Shown here in pieces: positions 32,666-41,952 of a stretch of 44,560 nt of DNA. The position numbers and the translations under genes were made by a program. The notes beneath the pieces were generated by a model. That model worked only from the letters and a program-made list of their open reading frames with translations. It was not told the origin of the DNA and ran no database searches. This DNA is from Spirochaetota bacterium (GTDB lineage Bacteria; Spirochaetota; B62-G9; DRHN01), in assembly GCA_016934265.1 (NCBI GenBank), contig JAFGTF010000121.1, positions 1 to 44,560 of the forward strand, written 5' to 3'. Every line of letters starts with the position of its first letter. Within the stretch, counting starts at the first letter, position 1.

Positions 32666-34522
32666 TTATATTCTGTTTATCAGCGTATCGAGCATCCTGT
32701 TTACTTCCGATACGAACCGTGCTGCCGCCTGGTAGCCGTGCTGGAACTTCACGAGGTTTACCAGCTCCTCGTCGATATTGACGCCCGATATCGACTTCCT
32801 GAGGTTTTCGAGGTTCTCGACTAAAAGCTCCCTGTTCTCCGTCTCCGTCTCCGCCCGCTGCCCCCTGAGACCGGTACCCGTGATGAGCGCATGGTAGAAC
32901 TCGTTTACCGTCTTCGATTCGCCTATCATGGTCTCGGAAAACCTGATTCCCGCTATCTTGAGCGCGTTGTCCCCGTTCCCCGCGCCGTCGGACATGTCGG
33001 GCACGCCGTTGCCGGTGAGGTCGACACCGCCCGCAGCGGCGATCGACTCGGCCTCGCCGAGTATGGCGTCGTCCACCATCATCCAGGCGGAGGGGTGGGC
33101 TTTTTGCGTGACCATGAAATCCCCCGCTATCTTTCTGGCGCCGTCTAGCTCGCCCGCGTCGAAGCCGCCCGCCGCCCGGCTTGCTTGCAGGATACCGGCA
33201 TACCCTGCGAGGAAGTCGCCTGAGTCCTCGAGATGCGATATGTATTGGGTGGGACTGTCGGACTTCGACACGAGTTTCCCCTCTGAGTCGATGAAGAGCT
33301 TGATATCCGCGTCCGAGTTGTTGACCCTGGTGATAATCTCGCCCACGGTATCGGTACGCGTATAGGAGACCTCGATGTCGTCGGAAAGCCGTATGGTTCC
33401 GGAAAGGCCGACCACCTCGCCCTTCGATACGACGTTTCTTCCCCTGATCCGGAAGATCGCCGTTCCGTCCAAAAGCCCGTCGTTGTTGAAATCGTGATTG
33501 CCGGACCGGTCGAGCGATACCGGGTCCTCTTTAAAGAAGCGCAAGCCTGTCCTGAGGTTGAGGCCGAACCCCCTGCGGTGGATCGAGTTGACGAGGTCGG
33601 TGAGGTTGACGGCGAACAGGTCGAGGCTTGAAATCTGCCCCTTAAGCTCCACATCACGGGCGTCGAGCAACGACCTGAGCTCGCCCGTTTTGACGTCGAG
33701 CGGGGAGGAATCGACCTCCCAGATGATATCGGAATACCCCTCGTTTTCCGGATTCGCCACGGTCAAAAGCCGCTCGTAGTGCTGGCCCTGCACGAGGTGC
33801 TTTCCGCTGATGTATACGATGAACTCGTCCTTGTCGCTTCTACCGATCCCTATGTTCGCGAGCTCGGAGAGCCTCTCGATAAGGAGATCGCGCCTGTCCC
33901 ACAGATCGTTCGGATTGTCCCCGCTCGACTCCGACCGGAGTATCTCGCGGTTCAGCTTCGCGATACTCGATGCGAGACCGTTGATCTCCTCCACCCGGCC
34001 TTTTACCGCGGCTTCTATGTTCTCCCGTATCGAGTACAGCGCCTCATAGTTGTGGTTTATATGCCGTGAAAGCGCAATACCGTTCTCCCGGACCGTTTCC
34101 CTCGCCGCCGTTTCCTCGGGATTGTTGGCGAGCTCCTGCCATGACGCCCAGAACCTGTCGAGCAGGTGCATAATGCTCTTGTCCGTGGGCTCGTTGTGTA
34201 CGAGCTCTACCTGCCGTATCCAGTCGCTTTGCGACTTCCAGTACCCGAGCCCGTTCTTCTCACTCAGGATCCTGTCCTCGAGAAGCATGTCCCTCGCCCG
34301 CTTGATCTTCTCCACCTGCACGCCCTGCCCGATCTGTCCGGGAGTCTGTTCCCTGGTGAGACCCGGCACATACAGCGGATCGAACACCTCGAGCGTCACC
34401 TTCTGCCGCGAATATCCTTCGGTCTCCGCATTCGAGACGTTGTGGCCTGTCACCCACAGCGCGGTCTGGTTTGTAAGAAGCCCGCGCTTTCCTATCTCTA
34501 TTCCTGTAAACGATGATGACAT
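32666..34522 (-). CDS. flgK: Flagellar hook-associated protein 1 FlgK
   Basis: The first hook-filament junction protein (618 residues). The start is ATG 34522 (MSSSFTGIEIGKRGLLTNQ); the eleven codons upstream do not fit the family. The N-terminal flagellar rod/HAP motif reads ALWVTGHNVSNAETEGYSRQ, and the C-terminal helix ELVNLVKFQHGYQAAARFVSEVNRMLDTLIN is the classic FlgK end. The middle (about 300-470) is the expanded variable domain. The Shine-Dalgarno AGAGAGG is present. It follows flgN by about 10 nt and precedes flgL. Confidence 0.95.
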   Translation of the reverse strand: MSSSFTGIEIGKRGLLTNQTALWVTGHNVSNAETEGYSRQKVTLEVFDPLYVPGLTREQTPGQIGQGVQVEKIKRARDMLLEDRILSEKNGLGYWKSQSDWIRQVELVHNEPTDKSIMHLLDRFWASWQELANNPEETAARETVRENGIALSRHINHNYEALYSIRENIEAAVKGRVEEINGLASSIAKLNREILRSESSGDNPNDLWDRRDLLIERLSELANIGIGRSDKDEFIVYISGKHLVQGQHYERLLTVANPENEGYSDIIWEVDSSPLDVKTGELRSLLDARDVELKGQISSLDLFAVNLTDLVNSIHRRGFGLNLRTGLRFFKEDPVSLDRSGNHDFNNDGLLDGTAIFRIRGRNVVSKGEVVGLSGTIRLSDDIEVSYTRTDTVGEIITRVNNSDADIKLFIDSEGKLVSKSDSPTQYISHLEDSGDFLAGYAGILQASRAAGGFDAGELDGARKIAGDFMVTQKAHPSAWMMVDDAILGEAESIAAAGGVDLTGNGVPDMSDGAGNGDNALKIAGIRFSETMIGESKTVNEFYHALITGTGLRGQRAETETENRELLVENLENLRKSISGVNIDEELVNLVKFQHGYQAAARFVSEVNRMLDTLINRI

Positions 34523-34532
34523 ATCGACCTCT

Positions 34533-35024
34533 CTACGCCTTTGTATCCAGCACAAGCGAGGTACAGCGTTCCCCGCCTTTTTCTTCAGACCCGTTCATGC
34601 AGTACGTCCTGCTTGAGGGACCCTCACCCTGAAAGAGCGAGAGGGAGAAGTTTATCACCTCAAGACTGCTCTGGAGAAGCGTTTGAACCCTGTCGTTAAT
34701 AACTTTCAGCTCATCCATGACGCGTTTCAGCGTCCTGGTGCTTTCTTCCAGCTTCCCGGCCTGCTTCTTTGAAATATCCCCGATTACAGACCTCATGGAA
34801 GCCGATTCATCATACCCAAGCGTTTCGAGACACCGGCTCCGTAATTTTTCCGCGGTCTCGATGCTCTTTAAGACCTCCTCCGAATGCTTCAGCGCTCCTG
34901 AGAGCCCTTGCCAGTCCTGCCGGATGATACACTCCACCTTCTTCTGCTCGCAGGAAAAAAGCTCCTTGTGGTTCGCTATGAGGACTTCGAGTACCGCAAA
35001 AAGCTCCTTGACGCTCTTATCCAT
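34533..35024 (-). CDS. flgN: FlgN-family flagellar export chaperone
   Basis: A 163-residue helical protein. The frame has the FlgN pattern: an N-terminal helix LFAVLEVLIANHKELFSCEQKKVECI, then a second helix with many acidic and basic heptads, and a C-terminal KVINDRVQTLLQSSLEVINFSLSLF that resembles the FlgK/FlgL-binding end. It would keep the junction proteins unfolded before export. Its position immediately before flgK supports the assignment. Sequence similarity in this family is always low. Confidence 0.8.
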   Translation of the reverse strand: MDKSVKELFAVLEVLIANHKELFSCEQKKVECIIRQDWQGLSGALKHSEEVLKSIETAEKLRSRCLETLGYDESASMRSVIGDISKKQAGKLEESTRTLKRVMDELKVINDRVQTLLQSSLEVINFSLSLFQGEGPSSRTYCMNGSEEKGGERCTSLVLDTKA

Positions 35025-35347
35025 ACGCTCCTCTCGATATACGGATGGGTTATCCTTACTTTAGTGTCGGATGATTTTACTACGACATTAGTGGTAATCG
35101 CAGGCGATAAAAAACGAATCGCCGCGCGGAGTAATCGTTTTCGGATCGGGCGGGCATCATCCTGAATCGCGGTTTTGATCTTTCCGGGTGACGCCCGCTT
35201 TAAGGCATTACAAAGCCCCGCCTTTTTTACCTTCGCCTCTGTAAATGCGAATAAACCGGCGGTCGCCGCCTTCCCGTCTTTAAGAATCCAGCCCGCGATG
35301 CCGTTTTCCCGGCACGCGGCAAGACGGCGCTTCGAAAAACTTCCGTT
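35025..35347. other. Gap upstream of flgN
   Basis: 323 bases, no gene seen. The promoter for flgN-csrA must lie here. On the minus strand CTAAAGTAAGGATAACCCATCCGTATA loosely resembles a sigma-28 layout (TAAA, then CCGTATA), too weak to call. GGAT-AACCC-ATCC is a small hairpin near the flgN start. Confidence 0.3.
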
Positions 35348-36118
35348 TCACTTTCCCGCTTTTTCTTCCATCTCCTCGCGAAGCATCTCCATCTCCCTGT
35401 AGTCCGCCTCGTCCTCATAGGGCGCATCGGGATTTCTGGGGCAGCGGAGTCCGGCCTCGAGCGCCCGAAGGGCCTTCTCGTACTCTTTGAGGAAGGCGTA
35501 GCTCTCGGCGAGGAAGTAGTACACGGTGTGGGCCCTCTCTTTCTGCGGCTTCATCTCCACATACCGCCTGGCCTCGAGAAGGTAGCGGACGGACTCTTTC
35601 GCGCTCCCGCCGAAAAGGCCGGGAAGCTTGAAGTACATTCTTCCGAGAACGACGTAACTGGCGCCGTCACCGAACGAGGGGTCCAGCTCGATCGCCCTCT
35701 CGCACAGCTTTCTTATCGTTTCCGAAACACGCAGCGACTCGATGCTGAAGCGGAGGTTCGCCCGCTCCCCCAAGAGAACCGCCTGCCAGTAGCAGAGTGA
35801 CGCCTCCTCGCCGAGCGTCGAAATGGCCTCGATCGTTACCGCGAGCCCCTTCCCGTACAGATCGAAGCGTGTATCGGGATCGTTCGAATAGTATGTCGCC
35901 TTGGTCCAGTAGCAGCGCGCGAGCATGGCGCACGCCTCCTTCGATTCGGACGGGGAAAGCTCCGTCAGTATCTCTTGGAGAAACAGTATTGCATCATCGA
36001 GCCTGCGCTGTCTGAAGAGCTCTCTCGCGTCATCGAGGGTCGAGCAGAAGCCCTGAAACGACGGTACCGTGAATATTGCGGCAACCAGCAACAAAACGAG
36101 GGCCTTTGGGGATTTCAT
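35348..36118 (-). CDS. Exported TPR-like protein
   Basis: A 256-residue protein with a signal peptide (MKSPKALVLLLVAAIFTVPSF, cleavage near GFCS). The start is ATG 36118 after AAAGGA. The rest is helical with TPR-type pairs: DARELFRQRRLDDAILFLQE, ACAMLARCYWTKATYY, ASYVVLGRMYFKLPGLFGG, and YYFLAESYAFLKEYEKALRALE. The GLFGGS segment and overall layout recall the TatT family of spirochaetal TRAP-associated lipoproteins, although there is no lipobox here. It lies alone and divergent from the YbaN-like gene. The periplasmic location is inferred. Confidence 0.75.
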   Translation of the reverse strand: MKSPKALVLLLVAAIFTVPSFQGFCSTLDDARELFRQRRLDDAILFLQEILTELSPSESKEACAMLARCYWTKATYYSNDPDTRFDLYGKGLAVTIEAISTLGEEASLCYWQAVLLGERANLRFSIESLRVSETIRKLCERAIELDPSFGDGASYVVLGRMYFKLPGLFGGSAKESVRYLLEARRYVEMKPQKERAHTVYYFLAESYAFLKEYEKALRALEAGLRCPRNPDAPYEDEADYREMEMLREEMEEKAGK

Positions 36119-36265
36119 GGTTTTTTTCCTTTCATACGCCGGCACAGTGAAGCTGAAGACAGTATACCGGATCGGCCGCCGATTTCAACCGGAATCTCGC
36201 TTCATCACACAATGTAACGGATTGCTTGTCCGTCCCGCCGTTTCGGTGCTACAATTATAATAGAA

Positions 36266-36673
36266 ATGAAAAAAAACGGAAAACGCGTCGCAGGAAGGGT
36301 CCTCCTCTTCTCAGGCGGGTCGCTCTCTCTCGGTCTCGGAATTATCGGTATCTTTCTCCCCGTTCTTCCGACCACCCCGTTTCTCATTCTCGCCGCGTTC
36401 CTGTTCGCGAAAAGCTCCCGCAGAATCCACTACTGGATTCTCCACAACAGGCTCTTCGGCAGGTATATCAGAAATTACGTCAGCGGCAGGGGAATGGCGC
36501 CTGCGGCGAAGCTGCTCGTCATAGCCGTGCTATGGGTGACGATCTGTCTCTCCGCCCTCCTCGCTGTCTCCACACTCTGGGTCCGTATCGTGCTCTTCGC
36601 AGTCGCCGTAGGCGTCAGCATCCACATACTCACGATTCCCACGCTGAAAAAGGGGGAGGAGGACACGCCGTGA
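36266..36673 (+). CDS. YbaN family (DUF454) inner-membrane protein
   Basis: A 135-residue integral membrane protein with three hydrophobic segments: about 14-46 (SLGLGIIGIFLPVLPTTPFL), 81-101 and 104-125. The signature GIIGIFLPVLPTTPFLILAAF and the following FAKSSRRIHYWILHNRLFG define DUF454/YbaN. The role is unknown. The stop overlaps the GTG start of the next gene by 4 nt, so the two are coupled. TATAAT at 36256-36261 lies very close to the ATG; no Shine-Dalgarno is evident, suggesting a leaderless or very short leader transcript. Confidence 0.85.
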   Translation: MKKNGKRVAGRVLLFSGGSLSLGLGIIGIFLPVLPTTPFLILAAFLFAKSSRRIHYWILHNRLFGRYIRNYVSGRGMAPAAKLLVIAVLWVTICLSALLAVSTLWVRIVLFAVAVGVSIHILTIPTLKKGEEDTP

Positions 36674-37665
36674 CGCATCGCGCACCGCTCGCCTGTGCAG
36701 TGGCGGGCCTCGGGAGGATCGGTTCGCTTCTCGAAGAAGACAGGCTCAGGGAGAAACCGGCGACCCACGCCGCGGCGATCGTGAAAAACCCCGACTGCGT
36801 CCTCGTCGCCGGATGTGATCCCGACGAAGACCGCCGAAAGCTGTTCGAGAAAGAGTGGGGCGTGGGGACGACGTACGGCAAAACGGGCGCGATGCTCGAC
36901 GCGCACAGAATCGACATCCTCCACGTCGCGACGCCCCCACACACGCATCTCGAGATCGTCCGCGAAGCTGTTTGCAGGGGAGTCGGGGTCGTGGTATGTG
37001 AGAAACCGCTCGCGCCAACAGCTTCCGAGGCAAAAAAGATAGCTTTGCTGCACGAAAAGGGGGGAGTAAAAATACTCGTCAATCACGAGAGACGGTACTC
37101 GAAAGATTACGTGGCGGCGAAACGGCACATCGAAACGAGGTCCTTCGGCGCCCTTCGCTCGATCCACGCGGCGCTCTTCATGGGAGAGAGGAGCCCCGCC
37201 GCCTGTATCCTGCTCGACGACGGGACCCACCTCGTCGATATCATCCGTTTTCTCACCGGATCGGAGATCGAGATCCTCGCCGCACGCAGGTATCGCGACG
37301 AATCGCAGGATTCCATCCTCGTAACCGGTGAAGCCGGAGGGGTTCCGCTATTTCTCGAGGTCGCCTCCGGAAGAAACTACGTCACCTTCGAGCTCGACCT
37401 CTTCTTTCAAGGAGGCAGGATCAGGATCGGCAACGGGCTGTATGAGGAGTATCAAAGCGCACAAAGCCCCTACTACGAGGGAATGCGGTCTCTTTCGAGA
37501 ACCCGAGCCCGCAGGCCGTATCCTACCGGGTATTTCTCCGGTATGATGGCCGACGCCGTGTCATGCGCAAGGGACCGACGTCATATGCCCGTCTCCTCGG
37601 CGACGGACGGACTCAGAGCGATGGAACTCATCGACCGCGTGAAAGGCTTGATCTTCTCTCCCTGA
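36670..37665 (+). CDS. Gfo/Idh/MocA family oxidoreductase
   Basis: A 331-residue NAD(P)-dependent dehydrogenase. The start is GTG 36670, overlapping the upstream stop (GTGA); the open frame continues far upstream out of register with the YbaN gene and should be ignored. The Rossmann glycine motif is VAGLGRIGS (about 11-19), followed by the DADE-like VAGCDPDED. The typical ATPPHTH and CEKPLAPT segments hold the catalytic lysine, and DDGTHLVDIIRFLTG marks the C-terminal sheet domain. The substrate (a sugar or cyclitol) is not identifiable. Confidence 0.9.
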   Translation: MTHRAPLACAVAGLGRIGSLLEEDRLREKPATHAAAIVKNPDCVLVAGCDPDEDRRKLFEKEWGVGTTYGKTGAMLDAHRIDILHVATPPHTHLEIVREAVCRGVGVVVCEKPLAPTASEAKKIALLHEKGGVKILVNHERRYSKDYVAAKRHIETRSFGALRSIHAALFMGERSPAACILLDDGTHLVDIIRFLTGSEIEILAARRYRDESQDSILVTGEAGGVPLFLEVASGRNYVTFELDLFFQGGRIRIGNGLYEEYQSAQSPYYEGMRSLSRTRARRPYPTGYFSGMMADAVSCARDRRHMPVSSATDGLRAMELIDRVKGLIFSP

Positions 37666-37804
37666 GCGCACACCGCATCCTGCGGCCGCATGCGCCCACG
37701 AAGGCGTCTCAGATACCACTATTGATATTTTTTTAACAAAACCCTGAAAAAAATAAGAACTGCGTTATATTCAATTTGGTTTACCTGAAATTACGAGGTG
37801 CGAC

Positions 37805-40693
37805 ATGCGAGTAAAACACTTCATGTATATACTGTGTATCTCAGCGGCGGCAGCGATTGCGCTCTTCGGATGCAGCTCCGGCGGTGATATCGTAACGACG
37901 GGCGAGGGTGTGGAAGGCGGGAAAGACTTCAGCGCTCCCTCGATCACATCCGTTCTGCCTGCGGACGGCGATACCGATGTTCCGCTCAACGCGAACCTCG
38001 TCATCTTCTTCGACGAGGCGGTTCACGCTGGAACGGGTTATGTGAACATATATGACTCGGGCGGCCTCCTCTTCGAGGCGATCGATGTGACTTCTACCGG
38101 AGTGACCGCCATTGGGGACAGGGCGTTTTTAATGGATACATCCTCCGTCTTCGCGGTATCGGAGAGCTATTACGTACTGATCGATGCGGGAGCTTTCATG
38201 GACGCCTCGGACAACATGCACGTCGGGATAACGGACACCGCCTCATGGGACTTTCAGGCGGGTGCCTCGACGAACCTCGCCGGCCCCGTAATCGCCGATC
38301 TCTTTCCTGAAGACGAACAGACGGATGTTGCGCTCAACGCGAATCTCGTCGTCACCTTCGACGAGGCGGTCATCGCCGGCACCGGAAACGTGAACATTTA
38401 CGACTCGACGGACTCCCTGTTCGAAACCATAGACGTGAACTCGGGCCTCGTGGCCGGTCTCGGGACGGACACGGTGGAAATAAACCCGACAGGCGACTTC
38501 GTAATAGCGACGGGGTACTACGTACAGATCGACGCCGGTGCGTTCAGGGACACGGCGAACAACGATCATGCGGGGATAGTGCCGCCGGACACCTCCACGT
38601 GGAACTTCATAAGCGGTACCGAGCCCGACAGCGAGCCTCCTTCCGTAACGGGATTGTCGCCGCAGGACGACGAAACGACGGCGCTGCCGACTGCGAATCT
38701 CGTCATCGGCTTCGACGAAGCGGTCATCGATGGCGAAGGGATGATCACGGTTTACGGTCCCGGGGACTCTCTCTTCGAGGCGATAGACGTAGGCTCCGCA
38801 TCGGTGACGGGCTTCGGCACGGACACGATTACCGTCGATCCGGCGGAGGATTTCATCGAGCTCGAGAGCTACTACGTTCTTATCGATCCCGGCGCATTCA
38901 AAGACTCGGCGAACCACGACTTCGCAGGCCTCACCGACTCCTCGTCATGGAACTTCACGGTGAGGGACAACACGCCTCCGACCATCGAAAAGGTATATCC
39001 CTACGACGGCAGCGCCGCGCTGCCACTCAACGCGAACCTCATTATCGTCTTCACGGAGGCGGTGGAGGCCGGGTCGGGTTACGTCACGGTTTATGACTCC
39101 GCCTCACCGGTGGAAACAATAGACGTTGCAGGAGGCCGGGTAAGCGGGTTCGGAACCGACACGATACTCATAGACAGCGCGCTCTCTCTCACTGCTTCCG
39201 ATACGCACTACGTGCAGATCGACGAGGGGGCGTTCGTCGACGCCTCTCCGTCGGCCAACCCGTTCGCGGGAATAGGAGACGCCGTGACATGGAACTTCAC
39301 CACGGGCGAGGCGGCGGACTCGACTGCCCCTCAAATCTCAGGGCGCACGCCCCCGCCGGGTGAGATCATGGTACCGCTCAACACGAGCCTCGAGATCGCG
39401 TTCGACGAGCCGGTATTCGTCGACAGCGGCTACATACGAATCTATGAGTCGGGCTATGGTGAGAGAGAACAGATCGACGTGACCTCCGGACCGGTCGCCG
39501 GCGCATGGACCGATACGATCAGGATAGACACTACGGGCTTTCCCACCGCGATGATGTTCTACTGGGTGACCATAGACCAGACCGCCTTCTACGACATATC
39601 GGGCAACTATTTCGCCGGGATCGACAACGCGTCGTGGAACTTCATGACCGGCGACAGCGCGGACTCGACCCCGCCCGCCGTGACGGCGCTCCATCCGGCA
39701 GACGACTCGACGAACGTCACGCTAGATACGGCGCTCGAGATGGAATTCACCGAGACCGTATATGCGGGAGGCGGGTATATCGGCATCTACGACGAAACGG
39801 ATACGCTCCTCGAGAAGATAGACGCCGGCTCCGCACAGGTCACCGGGCTCGGTACCGACACGGTCACGATAACGCCGTCGTCCGATTTAGACGGCCTCAC
39901 CGGACACTACATCCTGATCGGTGAGACCGCATTCAAAGATTCCGCGAACAACTTCTTCGAAGGCATATCGGATACCGCAACGTGGAGCTTCGCTACGGAA
40001 CGCGGAGACATGCTCGGTGGGTACGAATCGTTCGGCTACGGCGCCACCGGCGGAGACCTCGATACGTACGCATTGGGCAGCTGGATCGAGATCGCGGATC
40101 CGGCGCCTGCATCCAAGGTACAGTACGTCGCCTCCGGGGGATACGTCTGGCCCGGTTACTCCGAGTCCGGCGCCGCGGGCAGGGTCACCGCGCAGAACGA
40201 TGCGGCACAGAGCAGCATCATGAAGACGGATCTGCTTTCCGCGGCCGATCGGAACGCCGTATATCTGAGCTTTATCGTGGACGGTATCGTAACGGTCGAC
40301 GGCTCGGAAGGTTTCGGCGTCGGCTTCTACGACAGTACGGCCGCCGGCAGGCTTGGCGGCGTGTTCTTCGCGGGCGGCCCTCAGACCGGAGGCTCCCGGT
40401 ACAGCATCCGTCTTTCCGATGGCACCCAGTCCGTCCAGATAATGACGAACAAAAAGGGCACCCACCTCGTTGTCGTCAAATATGATTTCTCAACGGGGGT
40501 GCTGAGCGGCTATGTCGATCCCGACACTTCCCTCGGCGTACCGACGCCCGATGGTTCCATTACTGTTTCCTCCCCGTGGGAGAGCGTCGATTCCATCGTT
40601 CTCGACGAAAGCTGGCAATCAGGTACGGGCGACTGCACCTACGGTATCGATGAGATGAAGGTTACCAAATCCTGGAGCCTGCTCTCCGAATAG
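37805..40693 (+). CDS. Large lipoprotein with six SbsA Ig-like (Big_5) repeats
   Basis: A 962-residue surface or periplasmic lipoprotein. The signal peptide ends in ALFGC with Cys23 as the lipidated residue. Six tandem repeats of about 115 residues follow, starting near 42, 157, 271, 392, 510 and 625. Each opens with a P-X-[IV] and P-X-D/G pattern, then [ND]ANL-X-[IV]-X-F-[DT]-E-[AP]-V, and ends in W-[ND]-F. This is the Big_5 (SbsA Ig-like) fold used as a spacer in surface proteins. A C-terminal domain of about 220 residues (GDMLGGYESFGYGATGG onward) is rich in Gly and aromatic residues and may be a lectin-like sandwich. GAGG precedes the start, and a clear terminator follows the stop. Confidence 0.9.
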   Translation: MRVKHFMYILCISAAAAIALFGCSSGGDIVTTGEGVEGGKDFSAPSITSVLPADGDTDVPLNANLVIFFDEAVHAGTGYVNIYDSGGLLFEAIDVTSTGVTAIGDRAFLMDTSSVFAVSESYYVLIDAGAFMDASDNMHVGITDTASWDFQAGASTNLAGPVIADLFPEDEQTDVALNANLVVTFDEAVIAGTGNVNIYDSTDSLFETIDVNSGLVAGLGTDTVEINPTGDFVIATGYYVQIDAGAFRDTANNDHAGIVPPDTSTWNFISGTEPDSEPPSVTGLSPQDDETTALPTANLVIGFDEAVIDGEGMITVYGPGDSLFEAIDVGSASVTGFGTDTITVDPAEDFIELESYYVLIDPGAFKDSANHDFAGLTDSSSWNFTVRDNTPPTIEKVYPYDGSAALPLNANLIIVFTEAVEAGSGYVTVYDSASPVETIDVAGGRVSGFGTDTILIDSALSLTASDTHYVQIDEGAFVDASPSANPFAGIGDAVTWNFTTGEAADSTAPQISGRTPPPGEIMVPLNTSLEIAFDEPVFVDSGYIRIYESGYGEREQIDVTSGPVAGAWTDTIRIDTTGFPTAMMFYWVTIDQTAFYDISGNYFAGIDNASWNFMTGDSADSTPPAVTALHPADDSTNVTLDTALEMEFTETVYAGGGYIGIYDETDTLLEKIDAGSAQVTGLGTDTVTITPSSDLDGLTGHYILIGETAFKDSANNFFEGISDTATWSFATERGDMLGGYESFGYGATGGDLDTYALGSWIEIADPAPASKVQYVASGGYVWPGYSESGAAGRVTAQNDAAQSSIMKTDLLSAADRNAVYLSFIVDGIVTVDGSEGFGVGFYDSTAAGRLGGVFFAGGPQTGGSRYSIRLSDGTQSVQIMTNKKGTHLVVVKYDFSTGVLSGYVDPDTSLGVPTPDGSITVSSPWESVDSIVLDESWQSGTGDCTYGIDEMKVTKSWSLLSE

Positions 40694-40738
40694 CGGCATC
40701 AAACTCATCCGAACGCGATACCCTGACGTTTGCAAACA

Positions 40739-40768
40739 GGCCGGTTGAAAACCGGCCCGTTTTTTTTC
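40739..40768 (+). terminator. Intrinsic terminator of the Big_5 lipoprotein gene
   Basis: GGCCGGTT-GAA-AACCGGCC is a perfect 8-bp stem followed by CG and nine T. It lies 45 nt past the stop. Confidence 0.9.
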
Positions 40769-40837
40769 ACGTTTCGTCGCCGACACAGTATATTGGTAAT
40801 CGAAGGACGCGAACACCATTCAATACCGGAGCGCTTC

Positions 40838-41584
40838 ATGATACTGAAGGAATTGAGAAGGTACGCCGAATCGGAAGCCGGGAATGAAAGAATCTCGGAC
40901 GTCAGGATCGGCCTCTGCTACACGGCCGTGCGTCTGGAAAGCGGAAAGACCGGCGTCGCCTACACGTTCAGGGAGAAGATCCCGCCCGGCTGCATCTCGA
41001 GGGAACGGCCGTTTGCAGGCGAGCCCGTTTCGAGTGTGCTCAAGCTCATCACTTCGGCGGACCTCCTCGAACGTACCGTGGGAATAGCCGCCGTCAACGC
41101 GCTCGTCAACAGGAAGCGGGAAGGTCTCGTCGAAGGGGACGCGCTCGAAATCCTCTCCCCAAAAGAAGACGACGTCGTCGGGATGGTGGGCTTCTTCGGA
41201 CCTTTCGTTCCGATTCTCAAACAGAGTGTACGGGAGCTTCGAATATTCGAAAAGGTACCAAAGAAGGCCGAAGGGCTCTATCCCGAAAAAGCAGCGTACG
41301 AACTTCTTCCTTCCTGTAGTGTCGCAATCATCACCGCAACCTCTCTCATCAACGAAACGTTCGAGCCGCTTGCGGAGGCCGCCGCACGCTGCCGGAAGAC
41401 GATGCTCGTAGGCTCCTCCACCCCCCTCGCAGGCGACCTGTTCGGCCGGTACGGTATAAACGTCCTGTCGGGTATTATCGTTACCGGACCGGAGGAAATA
41501 CTGAGGATCGTGGGCGAATGCGGGGGCACGAGGCATTTCAGGGGCAATGTGAAAAAGGTGAACCAGCTTACCGGTGCAAGATGA
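40838..41584 (+). CDS. DUF364/DUF4213 Rossmann-like protein
   Basis: A 248-residue protein. The start is ATG 40838 (MILKELRRYAESEAG) after GGAGC; the frame extends upstream through the preceding terminator, so that part is ignored. The N-terminal DUF4213 half includes VRIGLCYTAVRLESGKTGVAYT; the DUF364 half has GMVGFFGPFVPILK, ITATSLINETFEPL and VGSSTPLAGDLF. The family is thought to bind or chelate heavy metals or tetrapyrrole-type ligands, and is often found with metal-cofactor genes, but no such neighbour is seen here. Confidence 0.85.
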   Translation: MILKELRRYAESEAGNERISDVRIGLCYTAVRLESGKTGVAYTFREKIPPGCISRERPFAGEPVSSVLKLITSADLLERTVGIAAVNALVNRKREGLVEGDALEILSPKEDDVVGMVGFFGPFVPILKQSVRELRIFEKVPKKAEGLYPEKAAYELLPSCSVAIITATSLINETFEPLAEAAARCRKTMLVGSSTPLAGDLFGRYGINVLSGIIVTGPEEILRIVGECGGTRHFRGNVKKVNQLTGAR

Positions 41585-41899
41585 TTCCCCGAAGGAACCG
41601 GAACCTTGAAGGAAAGAAAGGTCGAGGCCATAAAACCCGCACCGCGTATTGCCGAAGGCACCAATGCGGCAAGATATGTCGTGAGGACGAAGGCTAAAGG
41701 AAGCGTCCACCGGTATGGTGAAGCGACAGGGGCGCGGCGGCCCCCGGCGTTCCGGTAACATCATTCGAAGAAACGGCCGGAACGCGATGACGGTAAAAGA
41801 AGGCCTTCGTGAAGAAGCCTCATTCATAACCGAATAATCGGCACTGTGTTTTATCTTTTGGAATTTCCATAAATACCATGGTCCGCATTCTGAGAAAAA
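41585..41899. other. Gap between the DUF364 gene and transketolase
   Basis: About 315 bases with no gene seen. AGGC/GCCT around CTTCGTGAAGAA (about 41800-41820) is a weak hairpin. The two neighbouring genes converge here. Confidence 0.3.
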
Positions 41900-41938
41900 G
41901 GGCCGCGTGTCGCACGCGGCCCTTGTAATTTTTTTCGA
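41900..41938 (-). terminator. Bidirectional terminator between converging genes
   Basis: GGGCCGCGTG-TCG-CACGCGGCCC is a perfect 10-bp stem (41900-41922). On the minus strand it is followed by TTTTT, and on the plus strand by TTGTAATTTTTTT. It therefore ends tkt transcription and probably stops read-through from the other side. Confidence 0.85.
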
Positions 41939-41952
41939 AACGCAAAAAAACG

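Noticed and set aside
36226-36669. N-terminal extension of the oxidoreductase frame
   Set aside because: It runs out of register through the YbaN-like gene; the Rossmann motif begins a few codons after GTG 36670.
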